A stretch of 64,000 nt of DNA from Candidatus Bathyarchaeota archaeon (GCA_004376295.1 SOJZ01000029.1:36356-100355); one strand, 5' to 3'; shown: positions 49,864 through 58,456, numbered from the stretch's first letter. The notes: generated by a model from the letters alone, not told the origin. Made by a program: numbers and translations.

Positions 49864-51507
49864 TTGAGCGAAAAAAAATCTAGAATGAGCTTCTTGCTGA
49901 TTTTCTTTTTGTGTCTGCTTATTGTGGCATATCAATTGCCGTTGGCACATCTTTGGGTTGTATATGCTTCGAACTCATCTAGGGTGATTGACCTTTACAC
50001 TCAGAAGGAGCCATATGATGGGAGGGGCCTAAACCAGGCTAGTGATGCTTTTGCACCTCAAGATGAGGTATTCCTTTACGCTGAGGCAATGTATAATGAG
50101 GATCCTGTGGAGAACAGGCTTGTTGCTTTTGAAATTTATGGGCCCGTTAACCCAGTTTTTAATGTTACTTTATCTAGGACGGGTACGACAAACGCTAGTG
50201 GTATAGCCCGTGTAAGTTTCAGGTTACCGTGGCCTGCTGAAGATGCTGAGACTGTTACGTTTGGAGTATGGACTGTCTATGCCGTAGTAGAAATTGCTGG
50301 GGAAAGTGTTCAAGATACATTGACTTTTCAGGTTGGTTGGATTGTGGATATTGTTTCATTGGTGACTGTTAACGTGGATCTTCAGCCTCAAACTAGGTTT
50401 TCAAGGGAGACTTTTGTAGGCGTTGAGTTGGGGTTAAGAAACATTGCTATGTTGCCTAGAAGAGCGACGTTAACCGTTGTTACTTATGACAATTTGAGCG
50501 TTCCTATTGACGATATTGTGTTGAACAATTTTGAAGTGAAGCCAGGTGATATGGACGTTGATCTTTCTTGTATGTTTTCGATTCCTGTGGAGGCTGCACT
50601 TGGTCAGGCGATGGTGAGGGCGATGGCTTATACTGCTCCATTGGCTGATGGTGGTGTGGCTTACTGTCCAGAAGCGTCAACAGTGTTTTTGATTACATGG
50701 TGTGATGTGGCGATCGTAAGTGTCGTTCCTTCAGCGACAGCGGTGGATGTTGGGGACTTGGTCAATGTGACAGTACGAGCAGTGAATGAGGGATTTGAAA
50801 TGGAAAGTTTTGATTTAGGTGTTTACTGCAATGAGATTTTGGTTGGAGAGTTGCAGGTTGTGGATATGGCTCCAAGCGAAGAGAGAGAGTTTACTTTTGT
50901 TTGGAATACGTCGGGTTTGGCGGTGGGTGATTATACGGTGAGCGCGAATGCAAGTGTGGTACCTGGGGAAATTGACGTAGATGATAATTTGCTTGTTGAT
51001 GGTGTTGTTAGGGTTGGGGTGCCGGGGCCTCCGCAGCCTGCGTTTGCGTTTCCCATGGTGTTTCTAGTTGTGTTGTTAGCTGGTGTAGGAGCGATGGTTT
51101 GTACGATGGTTTTGGCCTTTTGCTACAAGAAAAGGGAGATAGAGAAAGGGAGGAGCAGTTTTTCTTCCGGGTCCCCTGTTGGTGGTTCTGGAGGAGGTGG
51201 TTTTTCGAAGCCGGATGAGAGAAGTGGTGGAAGTGCTTTGTCTTCAAGATCCCTGATTGCGAAGCCAAAAGAGGAGAAGGTTTCCCATGGTTATCGCAGA
51301 TTGGAGGTTTCTTCTTTGAGGAAACCTTTTGTTTTGAGACCTAGAGTTGAGTCTTTTTCCATGAAGCCCCTGGAGTGGAGTTCTCAGAAGCCTAAGGAGG
51401 AGAGTTCATCAAATTCTTCCTCCGTAGCACCAATGAGAAGCAGTGGTTCTCCCAAGCCTTTTGTTTTGGCGGTGATTGATCTTTCGAGATTGAGGAAAAA
51501 GAAGTAG
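49864..51507 (+). CDS. CARDB-type surface protein with C-terminal membrane anchor
   Basis: 547 residues: N-terminal signal/anchor helix (SFLLIFFLCLLIVAYQLPLAHLWVV), an Ig-like beta region, and a CARDB-type adhesive domain (VDVGDLVNVTVRAVNEGFEMESFDLGVYCNEILVGELQVVDMAPSEEREFTFVWNTSGLAVGDYTVSANASVV), then a second membrane helix (VFLVVLLAGVGAMVCTMVLAF) and a Ser/Lys/Pro-rich cytoplasmic tail with repeated KPxEE/KPF units. Start TTG. Codons end in G or T. Probably an adhesion or S-layer-associated protein of the nearby surface apparatus. Confidence 0.8.
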   Translation: MSEKKSRMSFLLIFFLCLLIVAYQLPLAHLWVVYASNSSRVIDLYTQKEPYDGRGLNQASDAFAPQDEVFLYAEAMYNEDPVENRLVAFEIYGPVNPVFNVTLSRTGTTNASGIARVSFRLPWPAEDAETVTFGVWTVYAVVEIAGESVQDTLTFQVGWIVDIVSLVTVNVDLQPQTRFSRETFVGVELGLRNIAMLPRRATLTVVTYDNLSVPIDDIVLNNFEVKPGDMDVDLSCMFSIPVEAALGQAMVRAMAYTAPLADGGVAYCPEASTVFLITWCDVAIVSVVPSATAVDVGDLVNVTVRAVNEGFEMESFDLGVYCNEILVGELQVVDMAPSEEREFTFVWNTSGLAVGDYTVSANASVVPGEIDVDDNLLVDGVVRVGVPGPPQPAFAFPMVFLVVLLAGVGAMVCTMVLAFCYKKREIEKGRSSFSSGSPVGGSGGGGFSKPDERSGGSALSSRSLIAKPKEEKVSHGYRRLEVSSLRKPFVLRPRVESFSMKPLEWSSQKPKEESSSNSSSVAPMRSSGSPKPFVLAVIDLSRLRKKK

Positions 51508-51725
51508 CTGTTGTTTTTGGGATAAATTTTTAGATGTGAGCAGTTTCTCTCTTACCTCAAATATTAACTTAGAACATCTTTCTATTATTATGTCATAAAA
51601 CTTTGAATGCCAAGTCAAAAAAGAACATAATCTTATAGAACAGTTTTCTGAACGATTTCCTCAGAAATTATTTAAACACTTACTTTTAATACATTATTTT
51701 ATTCACGAGGAGTCCTTCTCAAAAA

Positions 51726-51938
51726 ATGTCTGCAATTGACCAAGTTCTGGAATTACTAAAAGACGGAAACTGGCACAAGCTAAACGAAATCGCAAAACAA
51801 TCTGGACTCCAACAACCAAAACTTAAAGCAATCGTAAACTTCTTAGCGGAATACGAATTCATTTACGTAGACAAAGAACAGCAGAAAGCGAAACTCACCC
51901 ATTCAGTGCTCAATTTCCTCAAGCAATCCCGTGCATAA
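51726..51938 (+). CDS. Small winged-helix protein
   Basis: 70 residues: DQVLELLKDGNWHKLNEIAKQSGLQQPKLKAIVNFLAEYEFIYVDKEQQKAKLTHSVLNFLKQ, a lone winged helix. ATG follows CGAGGAGTCCTTCTC. Probably regulates the neighbouring surface genes. Confidence 0.8.
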   Translation: MSAIDQVLELLKDGNWHKLNEIAKQSGLQQPKLKAIVNFLAEYEFIYVDKEQQKAKLTHSVLNFLKQSRA

Positions 51939-52079
51939 ACATAAAAGAATGGACTAAACAGGTAAAAGAGATTGTAGCTCTCTGTAAACGCGAAGAAAAA
52001 CCTTTTCTTTTTCAGTTCTCGTTTTTCGGTGATTGGCGCTATGGGGAATAAAAAAGAGGGTGTGTGATTGCAGTCGCGA

Positions 52080-52511
52080 TTAGGTTATGTTTAGGTCTTT
52101 GTATATTTCGTCTTGGTTTACGGTTTTGTCCATGAATATGCTTAGGCGGTTGTCGCCGATTTTTAGGATTAGTATTTTGGCGTCTTTCCCTTCTAATGTG
52201 ACTTTAAGAATCTTGCCTAGTTCAAACGTGTTGGCCAGCTTTTCTCCAGCTTCGAGGACTGTAGAGGATAGTATTGCATAGTCGATTATTTTGGTTGGGT
52301 CTTTGAGGTCTATTGACGCGGATTTTGGGGTTCTGAGGATATATCCGACGATTCCTTCTCTGGTTTTTATGTTTTCTAGGGTTGTGTGGAGATTTTCGAT
52401 GCGATGTTGAGGTTTGAGTTTAGGAGATATTGTGCTTTCCTTTATGGTGCTTTCTAGTTTAGCAGGCAGGTTTTCGATTTTTTCTTCTTGGGGTTTGTTT
52501 TTGCGTGGCAT
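52080..52511 (-). CDS. Roadblock/LC7-like protein
   Basis: About 143 residues: a Lys/Glu-rich N-terminus (KNKPQEEKIENLPAKLESTIK...) and a roadblock/longin-like alpha-beta domain (REGIVGYILRTPKSASIDLKDPTKIIDYAILSSTVLEAGEKLANTFELGKILKVTLEGKDAKILILKIGDNRLSIFM). Roadblock proteins serve MglB/Ragulator-type GTPases. ATG at 52511 follows AAGGAGATAGCC. Last gene of the pilin operon. Confidence 0.7.
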   Translation of the reverse strand: MPRKNKPQEEKIENLPAKLESTIKESTISPKLKPQHRIENLHTTLENIKTREGIVGYILRTPKSASIDLKDPTKIIDYAILSSTVLEAGEKLANTFELGKILKVTLEGKDAKILILKIGDNRLSIFMDKTVNQDEIYKDLNIT

Positions 52512-52522
52512 GGCTATCTCCT

Positions 52523-53194
52523 TCATGGTTCTATCGGTTTGATTTTCACCGGCTCTCCTTTGTTCACTTCAAGCACTTTGCAGACTCTTTCTGGTATTCG
52601 TATGATTCCTTTCCCCTGCAGATTTGGGTCGTTTATTTCCTTCACTTTGCATCGGGTTGTCTCTCCACCAAAGGTTTCAACTTCAACTTCGTTTACGTTT
52701 TTTCCGTTGAAAAGTTTGGACCATTCTGTTAGAAGTGGAGGATCAACTTGTACTGTGTCGCCGGCGAAAAATCCGCTGAAGGTGTCAACGATGAGCTGTT
52801 GTGGTTGTGCGGATTTGAGGGGGGCAGGGATTATGCTCTCTAGCAGTTTCAGAACGGTTGGAACTATCACTTGCATAACAGAGCGTAGATAATTTGTATC
52901 TGCGTCTTTGGAGGTTGCAGTGACTAGGTACATGTCGTTGATATGTGAGATGTATACTTTACCTTTGTCTCCGTCAACATAAAAGTTATGTAGGCCTCCA
53001 ATTGTGCCTGCTTTTTCTGCTACGCTTCGAAAAGAATTTAAGGCTTTTTTAATTGTAGTGTCAGCGGTTTCTGTATCTCCTGCGACTACTGTACCGTCTT
53101 TTGTGAAGATGAAAGAGCTGTTGATGTCTGGGCATATGTTTCTGATTTCGGTTAGTGTGTTCTTTAGTGCCTCCGCGTATAGGTCTCTCTTCAC
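52523..53194 (-). CDS. Roadblock/LC7-domain protein with C-terminal extension
   Basis: 223 residues. Residues 1-130 are roadblock-like: CPDINSSFIFTKDGTVVAGDTETADTTIKKALNSFRSVAEKAGTIGGLHNFYVDGDKGKVYISHINDMYLVTATSKDADTNYLRSVMQVIVPTVLKLLE. The C-terminal 90 residues (VDTFSGFFAGDTVQVDPPLLTEWSKLF...RCKVKEINDPNLQGKGIIRIPERVCKVLEVNKGEPVKIKPIE) form a small beta domain. GTG start. Second roadblock protein of this operon; no GTPase is adjacent. Confidence 0.8.
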   Translation of the reverse strand: MKRDLYAEALKNTLTEIRNICPDINSSFIFTKDGTVVAGDTETADTTIKKALNSFRSVAEKAGTIGGLHNFYVDGDKGKVYISHINDMYLVTATSKDADTNYLRSVMQVIVPTVLKLLESIIPAPLKSAQPQQLIVDTFSGFFAGDTVQVDPPLLTEWSKLFNGKNVNEVEVETFGGETTRCKVKEINDPNLQGKGIIRIPERVCKVLEVNKGEPVKIKPIEP

Positions 53195-53217
53195 TATCGT
53201 TCACTTCCTCGGCTGGC

Positions 53218-53643
53218 TTAAGAAACCTTGAGTAGAATTCTTTCTGGCACTCCGTCTTTTTCTAGCACTAGGTATTTGATTCCTTCTGTTTCTCCGATTT
53301 GGTCTAGCCATTTTAAGGCTTCGCGGGATTTTTGTAGAAATAGGAGCTTGTCTTGTTGGCTTCTGACTACTTCTTCGATGGCTGTTAGTTCGTGGAATGG
53401 GTTGGCGTCTAAGACTACGTTGAGGTCGCCGACTGTGATCTCTCCAAGCGAGTTTTTCTCTGCGGTTTTTCCGGCTAGTTTAAGGACTACTTCTCGAATC
53501 TTTTTCGATCTTTCGGCTAGTGTGCGGATTTCGTCTAGCTGGCGCAGGTATTCGCCTAGTAGGCTTTTTGTCTTTGTTATTTCTTCGTCGATATTCCTTG
53601 AGATGCCGACCGCTGAATCGTATTCTTTTAATTCAACTACCAT
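53218..53643 (-). CDS. Coiled-coil protein of the pilin operon
   Basis: 141 residues: a long N-terminal coiled coil (about 15-60: NIDEEITKTKSLLGEYLRQLDEIRTLAERSKKIREVVLKLAG) and an alpha/beta C-terminus (ALKWLDQIGETEGIKYLVLEKDGVPERILLKV). Between the pilin and the roadblock genes on the same strand; probably an assembly or regulatory component. Confidence 0.65.
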   Translation of the reverse strand: MVVELKEYDSAVGISRNIDEEITKTKSLLGEYLRQLDEIRTLAERSKKIREVVLKLAGKTAEKNSLGEITVGDLNVVLDANPFHELTAIEEVVRSQQDKLLFLQKSREALKWLDQIGETEGIKYLVLEKDGVPERILLKVS

Positions 53644-53712
53644 AGGTATACCTCCAAAGATGGTGAAAGAGGGCTAAAGTTTTTCCCTACCCCCAATCTC
53701 AATGTGGATGAT

Positions 53713-54162
53713 TTATGGTGTGTCTTGGCCGCCGGTGAAGTGGTATGTGAACTTATAGCCACCCGATGTTACCACTGAAATGTCGTAGCCAATTCCGTTT
53801 GTATAAGGATATGTGATGGTAAAGGGTTGGGCTGGGTCTGATGTCGCAAATGAGAATGGCATTGTCATAGTTACGTTTCCACTTAGTATTGCTTGGTAAT
53901 TTATCTCGACGTGATTTACGGTTACATCTTTAGTTCCAGTATTGCTGATGACAATATCAATAGTTCTGCTACCTGGTAGTTCAGTCCATTTCCAAGTTAC
54001 TTCTGTAATTGATATATCTTCGTATCCCATGAATGTGAATGTTAGTGCTCCCATCCATGCTGCGACTGCTATTGAAACCGCAACTGTCACTGCAATCAAG
54101 ATGATCGCTGCAATCACTGGGCTTAACGCCTTTCTACTTCTCCACAATTTTTTCATTTTCAT
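53713..54162 (-). CDS. Archaeal type IV pilin-like protein
   Basis: About 149 residues with a class III signal peptide: basic MKMKKLWRSRKA then the pilin helix LSPVIAAIILIAVTVAVSIAVAAW, cleaved after the Ala before LSP, and a C-terminal beta domain. Archaeal pilins assemble into surface filaments via a TadA-type ATPase and TadC platform (both at 56.8-60.1 kb). ATG at 54162 follows AAAGGAGGGAAAAA; upstream codons to 54201 are unlikely. First gene of the roadblock operon. Confidence 0.85.
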   Translation of the reverse strand: MKMKKLWRSRKALSPVIAAIILIAVTVAVSIAVAAWMGALTFTFMGYEDISITEVTWKWTELPGSRTIDIVISNTGTKDVTVNHVEINYQAILSGNVTMTMPFSFATSDPAQPFTITYPYTNGIGYDISVVTSGGYKFTYHFTGGQDTP

Positions 54163-54208
54163 TTTTTCCCTCCTTTGAGGTTCACTAGAACGATAATGCA
54201 AGCATCGA

Positions 54209-54232
54209 CATTTAAATCTTACGACTTAAGAC
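54209..54232 (-). promoter_or_regulatory. Pilin-operon promoter motif
   Basis: On the minus strand GTCTTAAGTCGTAAGATTTAAATG: a TCTTA...TAAGA inverted repeat next to a TTTAAAT TATA-like box. The TCGTAAGA.TTAA core recurs upstream of the ParA operon (46711-46728). Confidence 0.55.
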
Positions 54233-54452
54233 ACTATATTCCCAGAATCAGATACAGACCCACCATAGGCTTCCTACACAAACGCCTCGATCAACGTTCA
54301 GCCTTATCAAAAAACTCCAAAAAGGAGCTCCACCACTTTCTCACTGAGGCCACTTCTGCCAAGTGGATTTTTGCTACTCTTGTTCAGAGCATACATGTAA
54401 ATGTAACAAATGTAGGCGTTCGACGTAACGTTTCTGTAGGTAATATTATAAG

Positions 54453-54465
54453 CTATAATTTATAG
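54453..54465. promoter_or_regulatory. CTATAATTTATAG operator of the first VapBC pair
   Basis: A perfect 13-bp palindrome overlapping the TATA region, about 20 bases before the antitoxin ATG. VapBC complexes commonly repress their own promoter at such palindromes. Confidence 0.6.
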
Positions 54466-54485
54466 TAATACTTGTGGTGAAAAAT

Positions 54486-54689
54486 ATGGCTACAACCACC
54501 ATCCAAGTGAAACGTAGAAACCTGAAATTATTAGAGGTACTGAAAAGAAGTATGCAAGCGAAAAGTTACGATGAGGTCATTGAAAGGTTGCTTGCTGAGA
54601 AGGTTGGAGTCCCAGCAGATATGTTCGGTGTTGATAAGGGAAGAATCTCGAAGTTTACAGAGGAAAACAGGCTGGAAGATAGAGATTGA
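54486..54689 (+). CDS. vapB: VapB-type antitoxin
   Basis: 67 residues: TTIQVKRRNLKLLEVLKRSMQAKSYDEVIERLLAEKVGVP is a ribbon-helix-helix; the rest is the toxin-binding tail. ATG at 54486 follows GGTGAAAAAT. Its stop overlaps the toxin start (TTGA). Confidence 0.8.
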   Translation: MATTTIQVKRRNLKLLEVLKRSMQAKSYDEVIERLLAEKVGVPADMFGVDKGRISKFTEENRLEDRD

Positions 54690-55087
54690 TAGTTCTCGAT
54701 AGCTACGCCTGGATCGAGTATTTCTTGGGCAGCGACACCGGGAGAACCGTAAGAGAACACCTCAACACCGAAGAAGTCGTTACCCCTTCCATAACATTAG
54801 CTGAGATAGCAAGGAAATATCTGCGAGAAGAAGTGGAACAAGAAGATGTTTTAAAACGGCTCAACTTTATCTCAACGAGTAGCACAGTAATGGAGATCAA
54901 CGCAGAGTTAAGCTTGGCAGCAACCAAGGCCTACCTTGAGCTTTCTGAGAAGGCAAAAGTGGAGCAGCTTAGGAGACCTAGTTTGACTGACGGAATAATA
55001 CTCGCTAGCGGTAGAGCCCTTGGAGCAAAAATAGTCACCGGAGATGAACTTTTCAAGGGGCTCGCCGAAGTCATTTACATCGGCTAA
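54686..55087 (+). CDS. vapC: VapC PIN-domain toxin
   Basis: 133 residues. PIN-domain acidic residues in MIVLDSYAWIEYFLG, TLAEIARKYL and SLTDGIILASGRALGAKIVTGDELF. VapC toxins cleave tRNA or rRNA loops when free of VapB. TTG start, overlapping the antitoxin. Confidence 0.9.
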   Translation: MIVLDSYAWIEYFLGSDTGRTVREHLNTEEVVTPSITLAEIARKYLREEVEQEDVLKRLNFISTSSTVMEINAELSLAATKAYLELSEKAKVEQLRRPSLTDGIILASGRALGAKIVTGDELFKGLAEVIYIG

Positions 55088-55170
55088 ATGCACTCCATAG
55101 CGCTGACACGAATGCACAAAGTCTTTTTCTTGTGCAAAATTCGAGGCTCTTAGCTTAACCTGCGCAATCT

Positions 55171-55617
55171 CTAGTTTGACAACTTAAGCTGTTCAATTGT
55201 TTCCTCTGGCGTTAAGACAGTTAACCCAGCTATTCTTTTGTAGTGCCGAACATTTCTGGTAATCAGAGGCATTCCGCTTACCTTGGAAGAGCTACCTATG
55301 AACAGGCCCCTGATTTCGATGGGTTGACCCTGCCTCCTTAAGCTGGCCATAACGCGGCTGGCTTCCCTAGAAGCTTTATAGTCAAAACTGACGATTTTAA
55401 GCTGGCTGAGGAACTCGCCCGTTTCCTTAATCAGCTCCTCAGGCTTGGGAGCTAAGTACACCCCAAGCCATATTTCAAAGGAGTTTATGGTTGTGGTGTA
55501 CGCGGAAACTTTTCCTTCATAAACTTTTTCCATGATGAGTTTAACCGCTTCGGAAGGTCTTCTGATATAATCTATGAGAACGTCTGTGTCCAAGCATAGA
55601 TTTCTTACACCTTCCAT
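55171..55617 (-). CDS. vapC: VapC PIN-domain toxin
   Basis: 148 residues: LCLDTDVLIDYIRRPSEAVKLIMEK, SFEIWLGVYL and GLFIGSSSKVSGMPLITRNVRHYKRI carry the PIN acidic triad. Start given at 55617; 55626 is also possible. Overlaps its AbrB-type antitoxin gene. Confidence 0.85.
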   Translation of the reverse strand: MEGVRNLCLDTDVLIDYIRRPSEAVKLIMEKVYEGKVSAYTTTINSFEIWLGVYLAPKPEELIKETGEFLSQLKIVSFDYKASREASRVMASLRRQGQPIEIRGLFIGSSSKVSGMPLITRNVRHYKRIAGLTVLTPEETIEQLKLSN

Positions 55618-55850
55618 GTTGACCACAACTTTCTGACTTCTCTCATGAACTCATCTGGATCCTCGGGATAACCTCTCCAACATCCAGCAAGATCCAGCAA
55701 GGTTCTCTTACGAACCTTCTTTAGAATTATGAGGTCGCCTTGCTCCATGACCTTTATCTCATCACCTATCTGAACACCAACCTTCTCCCTCACTTCCTTC
55801 GGAATGGTAATCTGATACTTCCGTGTTACCTTAACTGTTCCTTCCGCCAT
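55605..55850 (-). CDS. vapB: AbrB-type VapB antitoxin
   Basis: About 81 residues: GTVKVTRKYQITIPKEVREKVGVQIGDEIKVMEQGDLIILKKV is a swapped-hairpin AbrB/MazE DNA-binding domain. ATG at 55850 fits the domain start; the frame runs back to 55871. A direct GTAGTAC repeat lies just upstream (55861-55880) as a likely operator. Confidence 0.85.
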   Translation of the reverse strand: MAEGTVKVTRKYQITIPKEVREKVGVQIGDEIKVMEQGDLIILKKVRKRTLLDLAGCWRGYPEDPDEFMREVRKLWSTWKV

Positions 55851-55956
55851 GTTTAACACCGTAGTACCCAATAGTAGTACAAAATACTCAAGTCTTATGT
55901 GCGCAGTACACTACTCCTTTTGATTCTTCCGCTTACATTAACCTCATCGTCCTCTT

Positions 55957-55971
55957 GACGGAGCGTCAATT
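55957..55971. promoter_or_regulatory. TTGACG-GAG-CGTCAA inverted repeat
   Basis: A perfect 6-bp inverted repeat, flanked by CCTC/GAGG that could extend it. Lies in a spacer with no gene, between a VapBC pair and a winged-helix gene. Confidence 0.55.
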
Positions 55972-56097
55972 GAGGTTTTGACAAAAACTGTAGCTATGCA
56001 TGCCCGAATAGATTACTGCGATAAAAATAGGGTTCGTATAATTACATGGTGCTCTTTATCCCATCCGAAGAATCGAATGAAAAATTCTGTGAGATTT

Positions 56098-56502
56098 CTA
56101 TGCAGCTTTCTTAATGTGCGCCTCTGTTTTGTCGAAGAACTCCAGAAGGAGCTTTGCCACCCGCTCACCGAACTCGGTGATCACATAATATTTCTTCAAC
56201 GGATCAATAGGCACGCTCTTAGCCAACCCCAAATCCTCAATCTCCATCATCCTAGCCCGGAATGTGCCATCACTAAGCGTCAGACTATGCTCCCGCATAA
56301 ACCCCTTAGCATTCTTCCACCGGCCCTTCTCAAGATGCAAAAGCAGGATACAATCGATTGCGTGATCCTTCTCCAACATGACTTTAATTGGCGAAAGCCT
56401 TTTGTCGGTGAGAATGTGCTTAACTTTTTCTTCTGTCAATTTACTACCCAGCCTTCTCCTCACATTATGATCTTCATTTAAGGTTATTCTGCTTTTAAGC
56501 AT
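56098..56502 (-). CDS. Winged-helix regulator
   Basis: 134 residues: KVKHILTDKRLSPIKVMLEKDHAIDCILLLHLEKGRWKNAKGFMREHSLTLSDGTFRARMMEIEDLGLAKSVPIDPLKKYYVITEFGERVAKLL. Winged helix with a helical lead-in. Located upstream of and divergent from the secretion ATPase operon, which it may control. Confidence 0.75.
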   Translation of the reverse strand: MLKSRITLNEDHNVRRRLGSKLTEEKVKHILTDKRLSPIKVMLEKDHAIDCILLLHLEKGRWKNAKGFMREHSLTLSDGTFRARMMEIEDLGLAKSVPIDPLKKYYVITEFGERVAKLLLEFFDKTEAHIKKAA

Positions 56503-56785
56503 TTAACCTATATTACGATTCCTTAAATAATACTCATTACACAATGCTTGAGACTACTATACCTTCCCCTTTCTTTTGGAAGATTAATAGGTTCTGCGAC
56601 GTACATCCCTCTAGTTGTAAGCTCCCCTTAACATGCCTGCATATTCCTCGTTGAGAATGCCCCTTCTTGTATCATCATAGAGTGAATTATATGTGAATTT
56701 TACTTGTGATTATGGTTGATGAGACAGCAGAGCTCCAATATACTTTCGTAAGACGCAAGATTTAATACATTGCTCAGAAAATACT
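56503..56785. other. Intergenic between regulator and secretion operon
   Basis: AT-rich, no gene. Contains TTTTACTTGTGATTATGG-type strings but no convincing TATA; the operon start is marked by the hairpin at 56786. Confidence 0.4.
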
Positions 56786-56804
56786 ACGTGTAGGAGAAAC
56801 ACGT
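56786..56804 (+). promoter_or_regulatory. ACGTGT/ACACGT hairpin with the ribosome-binding site in its loop
   Basis: ACGTGT (56786-56791) pairs with ACACGT (56799-56804) around AGGAGAA, so the Shine-Dalgarno sits in the loop and the stem abuts the TTG start of the ATPase gene. Folding could gate translation. Confidence 0.5.
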
Positions 56805-58456
56805 TGCAACGAGTCAAGCGATCTCTAACGAAGCTAAAGAAATCTTTGTCAAGATTGAGATTTCCAACGAAAGTAAAGAAGTCTTTGTCAAGATTGAGAT
56901 TTTCTCCTAAATTTTGGAAGAGACGCAAAATAAGATACATTCCTTCAGTTCCTCCAAAAGCCATTCCAAGAGGTTACACCATTGTTGAACGATATCCACT
57001 TTATGAACCATTTGTACACGCAGTTATCGTGCAAAACCCGTCAACAGGCGAATCCAAATATATTCTAGACGAACTTCAACTCGACGCCCTTGAACAAAGC
57101 GTATACAACCAAATATTAGAGATATTACTTGCTGAAATTCAATCACCCAAAGAAGAAGTTCGTGACCCCAGAGAATTCTTTGACATAGAAGCAAAGAAAA
57201 TTGTTAAAAAATATCGCATCAGCCTAGGATGGCTACCCGAAGTTTCATGGTCAAAGATTCTCTACCACGCTGAACGCGACTTAGTTGGCTTTGCTAGAAT
57301 TGACCCCCTGATGCGAGACCCAAACATCGAAGACATATCCTGCGATGGTGTTGGTAAGCATGTCTACGTTTGGCACAGAAAATACGAGAACCTTGAAACA
57401 AACCTTGTTTTTAAAGAGGATGAGGAAGTTGACGACACCGTAGTCAAGCTTGTTCACATGACTGGAAAACACGTCAGCTCTGCCTTCCCAATAGTTGACG
57501 CCTCTCTCCCTGGCAAACACAGGCTTGCAGTTTGTTATAGACGTGAGGTAACCCCATTTGGAACAGCTTTCACCATCAGAAAGTTTCGGGAAGACCCGTA
57601 CTCAATAATCGACTTGATCAATCTGGGAACATTTTCAGAAGAAATGGCCGCGTACTTCTGGTTGTGCTTGGAGAACAGAGCCTCTATAGTAGTGCTCGGC
57701 GGCACAGCCGCGGGAAAGACCACGGCGCTAAACACTCTTGCTTGCCTAATTAAGCCGGGTAGTAAGATTGTCACGATCGAAGAAACCGCTGAACTCAACC
57801 TACCCCATGAAAACTGGGTGTCACTTATCTCCAGAAGAAGCTACGGTCTTGGGGTGAATCAAAGCGGTGAAGTGACGCTTTTTGACTTAGTTAAGACTGC
57901 GATGAGGCATCGTCCAGACGTTCTGATTGTAGGAGAGATTCGTGGTGGTGAAGCATACGTTTTGTTTCAAGCATTGGCAACCGGTCACGGTGGTATGTGT
58001 ACTTTGCACGCAGAGAACATAGACTCAGCTGTCAAACGTCTAACTCAAAGGCCTTTGGATATAGCGCCAGCGTACATTCCCCTAATGAACATCGTTGCAA
58101 CAGTTCAGAGGGTTCATCTACCAAAAGCTGGCGAATTAAAAGCCTACAGGCGGATGATTTCCGTAGATGAAGTCGCTGACTATGAAGACTACAGGAAAAC
58201 ATTCAAATGGAGACCAGCTAAGGACACCTATAATTCCTCACTAGAAAAGGGAGTTATGCTTCCAGCCATATCAGAACGCACCGGTGCCAGTATAGAAGAC
58301 TTAATCGAAGAGATACAACGTCGCAAAAATGTGTTACATTGGATGCGAGAACGAAACATGCGAAGCTACAAGGATGTCGCAGCAGTCATAACTGAGTATT
58401 ATTCTAGACCCAAAGAATTTTACGATAAGGAGGTAGGTGGCTCTGCCTTGGCTTGA
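56804..58456 (+). CDS. Type IV pilus/secretion ATPase (TadA-like)
   Basis: 550 residues: Walker A GGTAAGKTT, Asp box TIEETAELNLP, Walker B DVLIVGEIRGGEAYVLFQALATGHGGMCTLHAEN, plus the His box. Archaeal GspE/TadA-like motors power pilus or archaellum assembly. The N-terminus is basic and repetitive: a 29-bp DNA repeat (56835-56863, 56874-56902) encodes KKSLSRLRF twice. TTG start behind a hairpin. Confidence 0.9.
   Translation: MQRVKRSLTKLKKSLSRLRFPTKVKKSLSRLRFSPKFWKRRKIRYIPSVPPKAIPRGYTIVERYPLYEPFVHAVIVQNPSTGESKYILDELQLDALEQSVYNQILEILLAEIQSPKEEVRDPREFFDIEAKKIVKKYRISLGWLPEVSWSKILYHAERDLVGFARIDPLMRDPNIEDISCDGVGKHVYVWHRKYENLETNLVFKEDEEVDDTVVKLVHMTGKHVSSAFPIVDASLPGKHRLAVCYRREVTPFGTAFTIRKFREDPYSIIDLINLGTFSEEMAAYFWLCLENRASIVVLGGTAAGKTTALNTLACLIKPGSKIVTIEETAELNLPHENWVSLISRRSYGLGVNQSGEVTLFDLVKTAMRHRPDVLIVGEIRGGEAYVLFQALATGHGGMCTLHAENIDSAVKRLTQRPLDIAPAYIPLMNIVATVQRVHLPKAGELKAYRRMISVDEVADYEDYRKTFKWRPAKDTYNSSLEKGVMLPAISERTGASIEDLIEEIQRRKNVLHWMRERNMRSYKDVAAVITEYYSRPKEFYDKEVGGSALA

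Noticed and set aside
54175..54465. Plus-strand frame upstream of the VapBC pair
   Set aside because: It overlaps the pilin promoter and the VapB operator and has no ribosome-binding site; treated as chance.
55860..55980. Attachment site or integrase boundary near the second VapBC pair
   Set aside because: Direct GTAGTAC repeats and the TTGACG hairpin are better explained as operators; no tRNA or integrase gene lies nearby.
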